In this document: in pieces, positions 8,314-15,413 of the stretch
Layout of the letters: each line of letters begins with the position of its first letter
Numbering within the stretch: position 1 is the stretch's first letter
Assembly (NCBI GenBank): GCA_010028495.1
Contig: RHCX01000002.1
Coordinates: 1-54,363, forward strand
Length of the DNA stretch: 54,363 nucleotides
Direction: 5' to 3'
Origin: Nitrososphaeria archaeon
GTDB lineage: Archaea > Thermoproteota > Nitrososphaeria > Nitrososphaerales > Nitrosopumilaceae
Translations under genes and position numbers: made by a program
Notes under the pieces: model-generated
The model's database searches: none
Seen by the model: only the letters and a program-made list of their open reading frames with translations
Told to the model about the DNA's origin: nothing

Positions 8314-9703
8314 TTACGCTATCTTCTAGGTAATCCAAAAACCCGTCAAGTTTGTCCTTGGTTATCTTTGCCCCAGCCGCTGCATCATGACCTCCTCCAA
8401 TTCCGTTGAATTTCTCCGCGCCTGATTTCATCAGCGAGGAAAGGTTGACGTCTGTTTTACAACCGATTGATTTGCGTGATGAAAACTTGATGGTATTTTC
8501 CTCACCGTTTGTTCGAAGTATGATTATTTTGCCTGCGTTTTTTGGAGATCCTGCAAGCAATGATGATATCGTGCCTGTCATTGTTTCTGGAACAACTCCT
8601 TCTGCATTTACCATTACACATCTTGCAGAGTCGCTGATTCTCCATCTTTCATTTGTTAAAATATTCATGTAGTCTCGGATCAGTTTTCTATATTCAAGCA
8701 GAATGTTTTCTCCCTCTTGGAGCATCTTATTTCTGTCACCCATGCATATTGAGATTCCAACACCGGATCTGCTTATTCTTCCGCAAGAGTTCAGCATTGT
8801 GGAAAACTCACGGGCGTCTCGCAAAAAGCTTCGCCTTTCCTCTGCTGGAAATGTGTAGGTATGACCAATCAACTCTTCCATTATTTGGCTTGCATTTTGC
8901 GAGCTGGCAAATTTAGTAATGGATTCTATCAAAAGGCGTTTTTCGTCATCTGTCAGATCCGACGGGGTTCTCCATCTTCCTCCATCTTTGAGCTCAATTC
9001 CTGATGATTTGAAAAGAGCAAGACAGGCATCTCTATTCCAAGTCAATCCCTCGATAAATGGCTGCGATGTAAACGCCAGAGCGTCAATTAGGGGTCTGGT
9101 TTCACGTCCTACCAAAAGCATGTCCATATCTACTTGAAGTCTGCCGAGGCTTTTTGCCTCCTCAATTATCTCGGCATTTTTGCCCAAGAAAGATTTTCTC
9201 TCTCCTTGGTCTTGTCTGTCGCCAAGAGCAGAAACAACAGCTATTGGAGCAAGGTCCGAGTTTCTTTTGTCAAGTGCCTTTGCAGCCAAAAAAGCCATGC
9301 CTCCGGCACAAATCTCTGTACCGCCATCAATTCCGTATTTCCATGCATTGATGACTCGCTCATTGTCATGTTCTTCCTCCAAGATTTCATGATGATCTAG
9401 GACAAACCAGTTCTCGCCCAACGACTCGTCAAACTGCTTTGCAAACCCTCCTCCAAGGTCAGTTACAATATGAAAGTCACGAGAATCAGACTGCATACTT
9501 TTGACCACGCCCAGACTCATCTCTTTTGTGGTGCGCACAGTGATCTTGGCTCCGGCACGAATCAATGCCTTGGTAATGATCGCACCAGATGTCAGCCCGT
9601 CGCAGTCTATGTGTGTTGTAACAGAAACGTCTTTGCCGTTTCTGATGTGATCTAAAATTCTGTCGCTAAAATTTGATAAATGCTGATCGAGATTTTTTCC
9701 CAT
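8285..9703 (-). CDS. DHH-family phosphoesterase (RecJ-like)
   Basis: 472 residues. It has the DHH signature: THIDCDGLTSGAIITKALI (DxD motif), IVTDLGGGF, VLDHHEILEE (DHH motif) and GGMAFLAAKAL, with a C-terminal DHHA1 nucleic-acid-binding part ending GIGGGHDAAAGAKI. This is the archaeal RecJ/GAN-like exonuclease group, which associates with the replisome or acts on RNA. Its ATG overlaps the rps15 stop (TAATG). It heads the DHH-pcc1-serS operon, a grouping common in archaea. The exact substrate (DNA versus RNA) is not decided by sequence. Confidence 0.85.
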   Translation of the reverse strand: MGKNLDQHLSNFSDRILDHIRNGKDVSVTTHIDCDGLTSGAIITKALIRAGAKITVRTTKEMSLGVVKSMQSDSRDFHIVTDLGGGFAKQFDESLGENWFVLDHHEILEEEHDNERVINAWKYGIDGGTEICAGGMAFLAAKALDKRNSDLAPIAVVSALGDRQDQGERKSFLGKNAEIIEEAKSLGRLQVDMDMLLVGRETRPLIDALAFTSQPFIEGLTWNRDACLALFKSSGIELKDGGRWRTPSDLTDDEKRLLIESITKFASSQNASQIMEELIGHTYTFPAEERRSFLRDAREFSTMLNSCGRISRSGVGISICMGDRNKMLQEGENILLEYRKLIRDYMNILTNERWRISDSARCVMVNAEGVVPETMTGTISSLLAGSPKNAGKIIILRTNGEENTIKFSSRKSIGCKTDVNLSSLMKSGAEKFNGIGGGHDAAAGAKITKDKLDGFLDYLEDSVNGNNSQNSN

Positions 9704-10112
9704 TATTCCAGTTGAGCTACAACTGACTTATATTTCCAGTTTTGCGGAATTGCGCCGATTCTTTTGTAGTATGTTGCAATTCTGTGAACCTTTGCTTCTA
9801 TCAGCTCAAGCGATCTGACATTTCTTTTGTCAGAGTTGTTGTTTCTGAGGTGTCTCTGCAAGTTGATCGCCTTTTTGACAATATTGTTGAGGTCTTCTGG
9901 AAGGTCTTGCTTTACATTGTTTTCCTCGAGGATCTTTTTGACCGATTTTTTAGTGATGGTCTTTGCTAATGGAATGGCGTGCTGATCTCTAAGCTTGATT
10001 CCAATTTGTCTTCTACTTCTTTTGCGCTAGTGGTTACCCAAGATGGCGATCTACTGGTAATTGGTCTTGTAGAGTGTGATTGTCCATGTCTGTGGGTGTG
10101 TACACGTCCCAT
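9703..10112 (-). pseudogene. rps15: 30S ribosomal protein S15, frameshifted by an internal deletion
   Basis: The N-terminal frame gives MGRVHTHRHGQSHSTRP... up to KEVEDK (36 residues) and then runs out of frame to a TAG at about 9997. The rest of S15 (IGIKLRDQHAIPL... to WKYKSVVAQLE, 100 residues) continues in the -1 frame from about 10002 to the TAA at 9703. The span is 410 nt, not a multiple of three. Compared with archaeal S15 the helix segment ending in the near-invariant DGLTPSQ just before IGIKLRDQ is absent, about 13-14 codons. Both halves are otherwise well conserved. S15 is essential, so this is either an assembly or sequencing fault or a real lesion with another copy elsewhere. Confidence 0.85.
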
Positions 10113-10183
10113 GCCGACTTTGATCCTGGAACTAACATAAACGTTACCACAACCATGTCTCAAAAATGGTTGTTTAGAAAAAA

Positions 10184-10191
10184 GTTAAATA
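10184..10191 (+). promoter_or_regulatory. TATA-like box before the 109-residue membrane protein gene
   Basis: GTTAAATA lies 33 bases before the ATG at 10225, within the divergent gap with rps15, allowing a leader of about 10 bases. A separate AT-rich element near 10136-10146 could serve rps15 on the other strand. Confidence 0.45.
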
Positions 10192-10224
10192 GAAACCATA
10201 GCCCCCAACACACAGGTAAACACT

Positions 10225-10554
10225 ATGAATAAAGCACTACTCGGAGCAGCAATCTTTGCTGTAGCCGTAATCTCAATGGGAATGACAGAACAAGCATTTG
10301 CCCAATACATGGGTAATGTTGACAAAGAGAGCGGTAAGACAGGCAAAAACACACTCGAAGAAGCACTAAAACTTCAAAGAGAACGTGTCGAGTCTGCAAA
10401 AACAAACCCGTCTACAGGTTCTGGCACTCCATACCTAGCAGCTGACGGTGTCTTGGGAGCCTCTGCAATCGCAGCGGCCGTTTTTGGAGGAATTGCCGCG
10501 GCATTTTTCTTCAGATCAAGAACCGGAAGATATGCAGCTCAAGGAAGAGGATAA
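10225..10554 (+). CDS. Small membrane protein of the AMO region (AmoY/AmoZ candidate)
   Basis: 109 residues. An N-terminal hydrophobic segment (ALLGAAIFAVAVISMGM) ends in QAFAQ, a likely signal-peptidase site. A charged middle (about 30-70) with KLQRERVESAK follows, then a second hydrophobic helix (about 77-98, VLGASAIAAAVFGGIAAAFF) and a short basic tail. One mature membrane pass with an outside N-terminal part is expected. It sits upstream of amoB beside another small membrane protein, with its own promoter and T-rich end like the amo genes. Recent work on archaeal AMO proposed extra small subunits AmoY and AmoZ; this is a plausible candidate by size, topology and place, not by a proven alignment. 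Confidence 0.6.
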   Translation: MNKALLGAAIFAVAVISMGMTEQAFAQYMGNVDKESGKTGKNTLEEALKLQRERVESAKTNPSTGSGTPYLAADGVLGASAIAAAVFGGIAAAFFFRSRTGRYAAQGRG

Positions 10555-10560
10555 ACCTAC

Positions 10561-10580
10561 TTCTCTTTTTCCATTTTATT
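10561..10580 (+). terminator. Pyrimidine-rich terminator
   Basis: TTCTCTTTTT followed by CCATTTTATT just after the stop of the 109-residue gene. It resembles the CTCTCTTTT tracts that end amoA, amoC and amoB, the usual form of archaeal oligo-T termination. Confidence 0.45.
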
Positions 10581-10632
10581 GAATAACTCCTAGCGTTTAG
10601 CGATCACCATAAATTTCTGAGTATCAGAGAAA

Positions 10633-10642
10633 TGTATATATC
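10633..10642 (+). promoter_or_regulatory. TATA box before the 89-residue membrane protein gene
   Basis: TGTATATATC ends 24 bases before the ATG at 10667, the spacing expected for a nearly leaderless archaeal transcript. Confidence 0.6.
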
Positions 10643-10666
10643 GCACATGCGGGGGTCATTAATTTA

Positions 10667-10936
10667 ATGACTCCATTATTCGGTACAGTGTTCAGTATTC
10701 TGTCTACCGTATTTGGACAATTGGGACCAAACTATGACCCATTGTTCTACGATGTCATGGTATACATCTTTGGCACAGTCATGTTTACTGTATTCCTCTT
10801 GGGAATCATTGCATACTGGCTCAGAGTCCATGGCTGGTCATACAAAGACAACCGTGAAAGATGGGTTGACGAATTAGACAGACACTTTGAAAGAGAAGGT
10901 ATCGGCCTGATACCAGACAACGGAAAGTACTGGTAA
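10667..10936 (+). CDS. Small single-pass membrane protein of the AMO region (AmoY/AmoZ candidate)
   Basis: 89 residues. A short N-terminal part (MTPLFGTVFSILSTVFGQLG) with PNYDPLFYD precedes one strong membrane helix (about 30-50, MVYIFGTVMFTVFLLGIIAYW), then a conserved-looking soluble tail rich in Trp, Arg and Asp (RVHGWSYKDNRERWVDELD) ending NGKYW. A strong TATA box and a T-rich terminator frame it, as with the amo genes 0.7-3 kb downstream. It is a second candidate for the extra AMO subunits proposed in archaea. I recognise it as an AMO-neighbourhood protein but cannot say which of AmoY or AmoZ it would be. Confidence 0.6.
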   Translation: MTPLFGTVFSILSTVFGQLGPNYDPLFYDVMVYIFGTVMFTVFLLGIIAYWLRVHGWSYKDNRERWVDELDRHFEREGIGLIPDNGKYW

Positions 10937-10937
10937 G

Positions 10938-10969
10938 ACTCTCTTTTTTCATTCTTTTTAGTTTTCTTT
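10938..10969 (+). terminator. CTCTCTTTTTT terminator
   Basis: ACTCTCTTTTTTC followed by further T-runs directly after the stop codon of the 89-residue gene. It has the same opening as the tracts after amoC and amoA. Confidence 0.5.
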
Positions 10970-11011
10970 AATCTAGGTTCTGTATTTGCAGACTTTGATG
11001 ATTTTTACTAT

Positions 11012-11548
11012 TTACTTTGGTGGTTCAAAGTCTTGGTCGCTAGAGTGTTCATATCCTTTGGTAAAGAACACTGCTTTGTAATGGGCACCATCAACTAGGG
11101 GTTCTCTGATATAATTTGCCGATTCTTTACCATCTACATAGATCTTTGATGTTGTCTGATCCATATCCCTCATTGGAAAGCCATTGTCATGATATGTGGT
11201 CCAGACCCACAAAAAGTGCCCTATTTCAAACGGATATTCCTTTTTCCACTCTGCATGGATTGTACCGTCATTTGTCAAAGTATACACTGAATGCCTGCAG
11301 TTTTCATTATTGCCAATGTTTGCAGGAATGTCTACCTTACGACCATCCACGTACAATTCCAGAGTCGCCGTGATCTTGTAATCCGTCTCCGTATTGTTTA
11401 TGCAGACTCGTAGTGGGTTGTCTAGGTTAGCCCATTGTTGGATGAAAATGCTTCCAACCCCTACAGAAATGCCTATGGCCGCTGTGATTATGAGGTATCG
11501 TATGGTGCTTTTTCTCTTGGCAGGATCGCCCAAGCCGGGCCACTTCAT
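11012..11548 (-). CDS. Membrane-anchored protein downstream of amoB, unknown function
   Basis: 178 residues. A basic N-terminus (KWPGLGDPAKRKSTIRY) precedes one membrane helix (about 19-38, LIITAAIGISVGVGSIFIQQ). The remaining 140 residues are a probably extracytoplasmic beta-rich domain with two cysteines (in RVCINN and NENCRH), possibly a disulfide, plus His and Trp residues (GHFLWVWTTYHDNG). It lies 78 bases downstream of amoB on the same strand. No characterised family is recognised. Position and topology (an outward-facing anchored domain next to AmoB's outward cupredoxin) make an AMO assembly or accessory role possible, but this is inference. Confidence 0.7.
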   Translation of the reverse strand: MKWPGLGDPAKRKSTIRYLIITAAIGISVGVGSIFIQQWANLDNPLRVCINNTETDYKITATLELYVDGRKVDIPANIGNNENCRHSVYTLTNDGTIHAEWKKEYPFEIGHFLWVWTTYHDNGFPMRDMDQTTSKIYVDGKESANYIREPLVDGAHYKAVFFTKGYEHSSDQDFEPPK

Positions 11549-11598
11549 GACTTGGCTGGAATTACTATGGCATAAAGTCGTTTCTCTGGGGGGCTAAT

Positions 11599-11617
11599 AA
11601 TAAAATGAAAAGAGAGG
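11599..11617 (-). terminator. amoB terminator
   Basis: On the minus strand CCTCTCTTTTCATTTTA follows the amoB stop after about ten bases. It belongs to the same CTCTCTTTT type as the amoC and amoA ends. Confidence 0.5.
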
Positions 11618-11626
11618 GTTGTTGGT

Positions 11627-12193
11627 TTAGATTACTTGCCAGGGGCGAGTTGCGAATGTTATGACATAGCCAACGCCAATGATGATTGATTGATACATGA
11701 TGTTGGTGTATGGGATTGGTTTGAGTATTGGTTCGCCTGTAACGACTACTGTTTGTCCTGGGCCTAATCCTGGTCCAACTTGAGCTACGTTGAGTTGTGT
11801 ATGTACGTGGTATACTCCTGGCTCTAATGCCTTTGCCCTGATTTCATAATCAATGACAGAGTTACCTGGGATTTGAAAGACGTTTCCTGGTGGGGTTCTT
11901 GCGAGAATTTCCCATCTGTTACCTGCGTTGGTGGACTCTGAGAATATAGAGTTCCATCCTCTTAGGTCTCTTTCAACAAGACTTACGAACTTGCCAGAGA
12001 TGACTAGTTCTTCACCGGTTTGCAGTGACTGTCTGTTGAAAGTTTCGTCTTCAATCTTTACAAAACGACTCTGAAGTTGTGCTTGTACACCGTGTGCCTC
12101 TGCAGTCTGTACCATTTGGGCCAAGTTTGGACCAAGTGTACCTAATGCTAGAACAACACTTAGTGCGAGTACGATTGTTTTCTTGTCGACCAT
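11627..12193 (-). CDS. amoB: Ammonia monooxygenase subunit B
   Basis: 188 residues, the short archaeal form (bacterial AmoB is about 420). A signal peptide (VLALSVVLALGTLGPNLAQ) is cut before or near AEAHGVQA, leaving His34 close to the mature N-terminus. With His129 and His131 (VYHVHTQL) it completes the three-histidine CuB site of the cupredoxin domain. One C-terminal membrane helix (about 162-182) ends TRPWQVI. AmoB is the copper-binding periplasmic-side subunit of the ammonia-oxidising complex. It is transcribed away from amoC across a 278-base shared upstream region. Confidence 0.97.
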   Translation of the reverse strand: MVDKKTIVLALSVVLALGTLGPNLAQMVQTAEAHGVQAQLQSRFVKIEDETFNRQSLQTGEELVISGKFVSLVERDLRGWNSIFSESTNAGNRWEILARTPPGNVFQIPGNSVIDYEIRAKALEPGVYHVHTQLNVAQVGPGLGPGQTVVVTGEPILKPIPYTNIMYQSIIIGVGYVITFATRPWQVI

Positions 12194-12227
12194 AGTTATC
12201 CCGTTAATTAATCATCGACTAATAGAA

Positions 12228-12235
12228 TGATATAT
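12228..12235 (-). promoter_or_regulatory. amoB TATA box
   Basis: CATATATC on the minus strand, 34 bases upstream of the amoB ATG, giving a short leader. The rest of the 278-base amoB-amoC gap is AT-rich with no protein frame; I see no further clear element besides the amoC TATA box. Confidence 0.5.
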
Positions 12236-12440
12236 GTTTTGCCGTTTTAATCATTAGTGAGACTTAAAAGATCACGCATAATTTTTGATCTGATAGTTAA
12301 ACATTAATGTTGAACATTGAATTGGTGTGATTTTCAAGATGTGATATTTTGACTTCCTTCAAGTTTTTTGTCTAGAATTAGGCATAAATCGTATAGTTTT
12401 TGTAAAAATTCCAAGAAATTTCTCTAAAAATAAACTCATG

Positions 12441-12450
12441 TTTTATATAT
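12441..12450 (+). promoter_or_regulatory. amoC TATA box
   Basis: TTTTATATAT ends 21 bases before the amoC ATG, ideal for a strong, leaderless archaeal promoter. Confidence 0.65.
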
Positions 12451-12471
12451 TCAAAAGCACCCACGTGTATC

Positions 12472-13035
12472 ATGGCACAGATGCCGGCATTAATCCCAAA
12501 AGAAGTTGAGATTCAGAGACTAAAGAAAATCTGGCTCATCGTTATTGCAATGGGATCCACAGCAGCATCAGTGGAAGTAGACAACTTCGTAGATGGTTCC
12601 TTACATCAAACCTCTATCAGAGATTCTGCATTCACACCAGCACACTGGTGGCTTTACTCACACTTTGTGGCACTACCACTAGGTTGGGGTTCAGTAGCAA
12701 TCTATGATAGAAAGGTACCAGTACTCAGAGGTCCAAACAACTCCATGAACACCGGTCTAAAGATGACCATTCTAGGTTACCTAGCAACCATGTTCACAAT
12801 CGGAGTCAATGAAATGTGGCACTTCTGGTTCGTAGAGGAGATCTTCGCAGTACCAAACCACTGGATGTTCAACATGGGTGTAGTCGTAGCATTCATGGGT
12901 GCTCTTGCATATGTCGTTAGAGTCTATGCAAGACTAGTCGAACTAGGTGCAGAAACACCAGGTGAGAACCCATACGTTGCAGAACTGTACAAGATGGCTC
13001 TAGAGGGCAAACTGTACAGCAGAGCAATCCCATAG
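12472..13035 (+). CDS. amoC: Ammonia monooxygenase subunit C
   Basis: 187 residues, MAQMPALIPKEVEIQRLKK start as in thaumarchaeal AmoC. It is polytopic, with helices about 20-40, 60-80, 100-122 and 125-150. The conserved motif RDSAFTPAHWWLYSHF carries Asp51, His58 and His64, which correspond to the copper-site region of AmoC/PmoC. A second segment (EMWHFWFVEE) is rich in Trp/His/Glu. It is part of the membrane AMO complex. It has its own TATA box and a CTCTCTTTT terminator although amoX and amoA follow on the same strand, so it may be transcribed alone and strongly. Confidence 0.97.
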   Translation: MAQMPALIPKEVEIQRLKKIWLIVIAMGSTAASVEVDNFVDGSLHQTSIRDSAFTPAHWWLYSHFVALPLGWGSVAIYDRKVPVLRGPNNSMNTGLKMTILGYLATMFTIGVNEMWHFWFVEEIFAVPNHWMFNMGVVVAFMGALAYVVRVYARLVELGAETPGENPYVAELYKMALEGKLYSRAIP

Positions 13036-13041
13036 ACAAAC

Positions 13042-13062
13042 ACTCTCTTTTCTCTTATTTTT
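13042..13062 (+). terminator. amoC terminator
   Basis: ACTCTCTTTTCTCTTATTTT directly after the amoC stop. It is nearly identical to the tract after amoA. Confidence 0.55.
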
Positions 13063-13096
13063 AGAAGATCGACTTAACCTGGGGTTTTAAGAAAGA

Positions 13097-13104
13097 CTTA
13101 AAAG
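13097..13104 (+). promoter_or_regulatory. amoX TATA box
   Basis: CTTAAAAG ends 23 bases before the amoX ATG at 13128, so amoX has its own start of transcription. Confidence 0.5.
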
Positions 13105-13127
13105 CCAACCATCGATTACAAATTCAA

Positions 13128-13490
13128 ATGACTCTACCAAAAGGATTTGGTTCAGGCGGCTCCGGCGGAGCATCAAGCGCTGATGTAGAGAAGATGATCG
13201 GCCGTCGTGTTGAAAACATGACTGGAATCATCTCGTTAGCATACATTGCAGCTTGGCTAGCAACCTTTGGGGGAACAGCAGCTGGATATTTCTACTATCC
13301 ATGGGCTTATCCAACACCAAGTGGTCACTATGCATTCATCGTCCTGACTATAGTCGAAGCAATTGGCTATCTCTTCTGTGTTAAAGTAATGGAAGAAGGT
13401 ACCAAGAGAAAGAGCAACGGTATCATCGGTGCAGTATTAGGTGGAACCGCTGTTGGAACAATCATTATCTCTCTGTTCGTTGGAACATAG
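13128..13490 (+). CDS. amoX: Ammonia monooxygenase-associated subunit AmoX
   Basis: 120 residues. A glycine/serine-rich N-terminus (GFGSGGSGGASSADVEKM) precedes three membrane helices (about 32-52, 65-85 and 98-118). It lies between amoC and amoA, the fixed place of the archaeal amoX (orf38) gene, and proteomic work supports AmoX as a real AMO subunit in archaea. It carries its own TATA box and a T-rich 3' end (TTTATTTTCATTTTTC). The function within the complex is structural or unknown. Confidence 0.93.
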   Translation: MTLPKGFGSGGSGGASSADVEKMIGRRVENMTGIISLAYIAAWLATFGGTAAGYFYYPWAYPTPSGHYAFIVLTIVEAIGYLFCVKVMEEGTKRKSNGIIGAVLGGTAVGTIIISLFVGT

Positions 13491-13578
13491 GGAAAGTTCC
13501 TGACCTTTATTTTCATTTTTCAATCATTCTCTAGATGATTCTGATCGCGTGGCTTACAACCTCAATAATTGTCTAAAA

Positions 13579-13588
13579 TTTTATATAC
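13579..13588 (+). promoter_or_regulatory. amoA TATA box
   Basis: TTTTATATAC ends 22 bases before the ATG at 13611. This argues for the ATG and against an in-frame TTG at 13569 that lies upstream of the box. Confidence 0.65.
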
Positions 13589-13610
13589 TCACCACTGCTC
13601 TAACCGGTTA

Positions 13611-14261
13611 ATGGTCTGGCTTAGACGATGTACGCACTACTTATTCATAGTAGTCGTTGCAGTCAACTCAACCCTGCTAACAATCAACGCAGGAGACTAC
13701 ATCTTCTACACTGACTGGGCATGGACCTCCTATGTGGTATTCTCAATATCACAATCATTGATGTTGGTAGTCGGCGCAGCTTACTATCTTACATTTACGG
13801 GAGTTCCAGGAACCGCAACTTACTACGCGCTTATTATGACCGTGTATACATGGGTCGCAAAAGGCGCATGGTTTGCTCTAGGTTACCCATATGACTTCAT
13901 TGTTACACCAGTTTGGTTACCATCAGCAATGCTGATTGACCTAGCATACTGGGCTACAAAGAAGAACAAGCACTCACTGATATTATTCGGTGGTGTGTTG
14001 TGTGGAATGTCACTGCCACTGTTCAACATGGTAAATCTCATTACCGTTGCTGATCCATTGGAGACTGCATTCAAATATCCAAGACCAACGCTAGCTCCCT
14101 ACATGACTCCAATAGAACCCCAAGTGGGCAAGTTCTATAACAGTCCGGTGGCACTCGGTGCAGGCGCAGGTGCTGTATTATCAGTAACCATGGCTGCTCT
14201 GGGATGTAAACTGAACACATGGACGTATAGGTGGATGGCGGCTTGGTCCAAGTGGGACTAA
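13611..14261 (+). CDS. amoA: Ammonia monooxygenase subunit A
   Basis: 216 residues, the standard length of archaeal AmoA, starting MVWLRRCTHYLFIVVVAVNS. It is polytopic with the well-known marker segments INAGDYIFYTDWAW, WLPSAMLIDLAYWATKKNKH and YNSPVALGAGAGAVLS. It is a membrane subunit of ammonia monooxygenase (NH3 to NH2OH) and the usual phylogenetic marker for these organisms. The start was chosen from the TATA spacing. The gene order here is amoC-amoX-amoA on plus with amoB divergent. Confidence 0.97.
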   Translation: MVWLRRCTHYLFIVVVAVNSTLLTINAGDYIFYTDWAWTSYVVFSISQSLMLVVGAAYYLTFTGVPGTATYYALIMTVYTWVAKGAWFALGYPYDFIVTPVWLPSAMLIDLAYWATKKNKHSLILFGGVLCGMSLPLFNMVNLITVADPLETAFKYPRPTLAPYMTPIEPQVGKFYNSPVALGAGAGAVLSVTMAALGCKLNTWTYRWMAAWSKWD

Positions 14262-14271
14262 AATCCTACAA

Positions 14272-14292
14272 CTCTCTTTTCTCTTGTTTTTC
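14272..14292 (+). terminator. amoA terminator
   Basis: CTCTCTTTTCTCTTGTTTTTC about ten bases after the amoA stop, the same form as at amoC. Confidence 0.55.
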
Positions 14293-14388
14293 ATTTAGCT
14301 AGCCGTAAGGCTTGATTAACAAATATTGTACATCTTGTGATCTTTTGTTGTCTTGTGTCGGGATATGATTTTGTAGAATTCTGTATTA

Positions 14389-15243
14389 TTGAGCCAACAT
14401 CAGATACTTTCAACTGAGCCAAAGCCATTTGTCAAGTGGGCCGGGGGAAAAAGGCAATTAATCACAGAAATTGACCGTCATATTCCAAAAGAATTTGGTA
14501 CGTATTTTGAGCCATTTTTGGGTGGGGGTGCAGTCTTGTTTCATTTACTAGGCAAGAATTCTGGCATGAAATGCAAGGTTTCTGATTTGAACTCTGACTT
14601 GGTATTGGCATATGTAACAATTCGCGACAAGCTGGATGATCTTATATCATCACTGGAAAATCACTCAAAAAACTATAACAAAAATCCAGACTCGTATTAT
14701 TACGGTATCAGAGAAAGCGAGCCAAAAGACCAGATTGACAAAGTATCTAGATTGTTATTCTTGAATAGGACATGCTTTAACGGATTGTATCGAGTAAACA
14801 GCAAGGGAAAATTCAATGTTCCGCTGGGTAGATACTCTAATCCAAATATTGTAAATGAAGAGAATCTGACCACAGTCAGTCATATTTTACAATCAAAAAA
14901 GATTCAGATTAACTGTCGGGATTTTTCTGCAGTACTAACTGATGCGAAAAAGGGTGATTTTGTATACTTTGATCCGCCATACCAACCGGTAAGCGACACT
15001 GCCAATTTCACAAGCTATACAAATCGAGATTTCACGTACAAAGACCTTGAGAATCTAGTACAAGTATCTGAAAAACTCTCAGACAAGGGCTGCAAGGTTT
15101 TGCATTCTAATTCCAATTCCAAAGATGTCCGAGAACTATTCTCAAAGGACTGGAAGGTTATCGAGGTATCTGCAAACCGATCCATCAATTCTGACTCGGC
15201 AAAAAGGACCGGTCAAAAAGAACTACTAATCAAGAATTATTGA
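14389..15243 (+). CDS. Dam-type adenine-specific DNA methyltransferase
   Basis: 284 residues from a TTG start (no ATG near the N-terminus). Class alpha (D12) N6-adenine methylase: KPFVKWAGGKRQL and FEPFLGGGAVLF (S-adenosylmethionine site, motif I), DLNSDLVLAY, and the catalytic motif FVYFDPPY (DPPY) near residue 197. Family members commonly methylate GATC. No restriction endonuclease is adjacent, so this appears an orphan methylase used for genome marking, or the remnant of a restriction system. It lies immediately after amoA, separated by a terminator and 130 bases. Confidence 0.9.
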   Translation: MSQHQILSTEPKPFVKWAGGKRQLITEIDRHIPKEFGTYFEPFLGGGAVLFHLLGKNSGMKCKVSDLNSDLVLAYVTIRDKLDDLISSLENHSKNYNKNPDSYYYGIRESEPKDQIDKVSRLLFLNRTCFNGLYRVNSKGKFNVPLGRYSNPNIVNEENLTTVSHILQSKKIQINCRDFSAVLTDAKKGDFVYFDPPYQPVSDTANFTSYTNRDFTYKDLENLVQVSEKLSDKGCKVLHSNSNSKDVRELFSKDWKVIEVSANRSINSDSAKRTGQKELLIKNY

Positions 15244-15247
15244 AAAA

Positions 15248-15320
15248 GCTTCGAACGGGATCCGAACCCGCGACCTTTACCTTACCAAGGTAACGCTCTA
15301 CCAGGCTGAGCTATCGAAGC
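15248..15320 (-). tRNA. tRNA-Thr(GGT)
   Basis: A full cloverleaf on the minus strand: acceptor GCTTCGA/TCGAAGC, D-arm with AGCTCAGCCTGGTAGAGC, anticodon arm TTACC-TTGGTAA-GGTAA with anticodon GGT, and T-arm GCGGGTTCGGATCCCGT. 73 nt, no intron, no encoded CCA. The gene ends just after the methylase gene on the other strand. Confidence 0.93.
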
Positions 15321-15413
15321 GATAATTTTTTGCTCAATCAAATCCTAATTATACTTAAGGAAATTTTTGCAAAAACACCAACCGTTAAATTTCAGCCAGG
15401 AATTAGCTATTCT

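Noticed and set aside
9990-10010. Programmed -1 frameshift to rescue S15
   Set aside because: No slippery heptamer is present and a shift would still lack the conserved helix ending DGLTPSQ, so a deletion is the better explanation.
9966-10163. A 65-codon minus-strand frame as an independent small protein
   Set aside because: Its residues 18-53 are the N-terminus of S15; the rest is out-of-frame reading caused by the deletion.
13569-13610. A longer AmoA beginning at TTG 13569
   Set aside because: The TATA box lies at 13579-13588, inside this extension, and archaeal AmoA starts MVWLRR.
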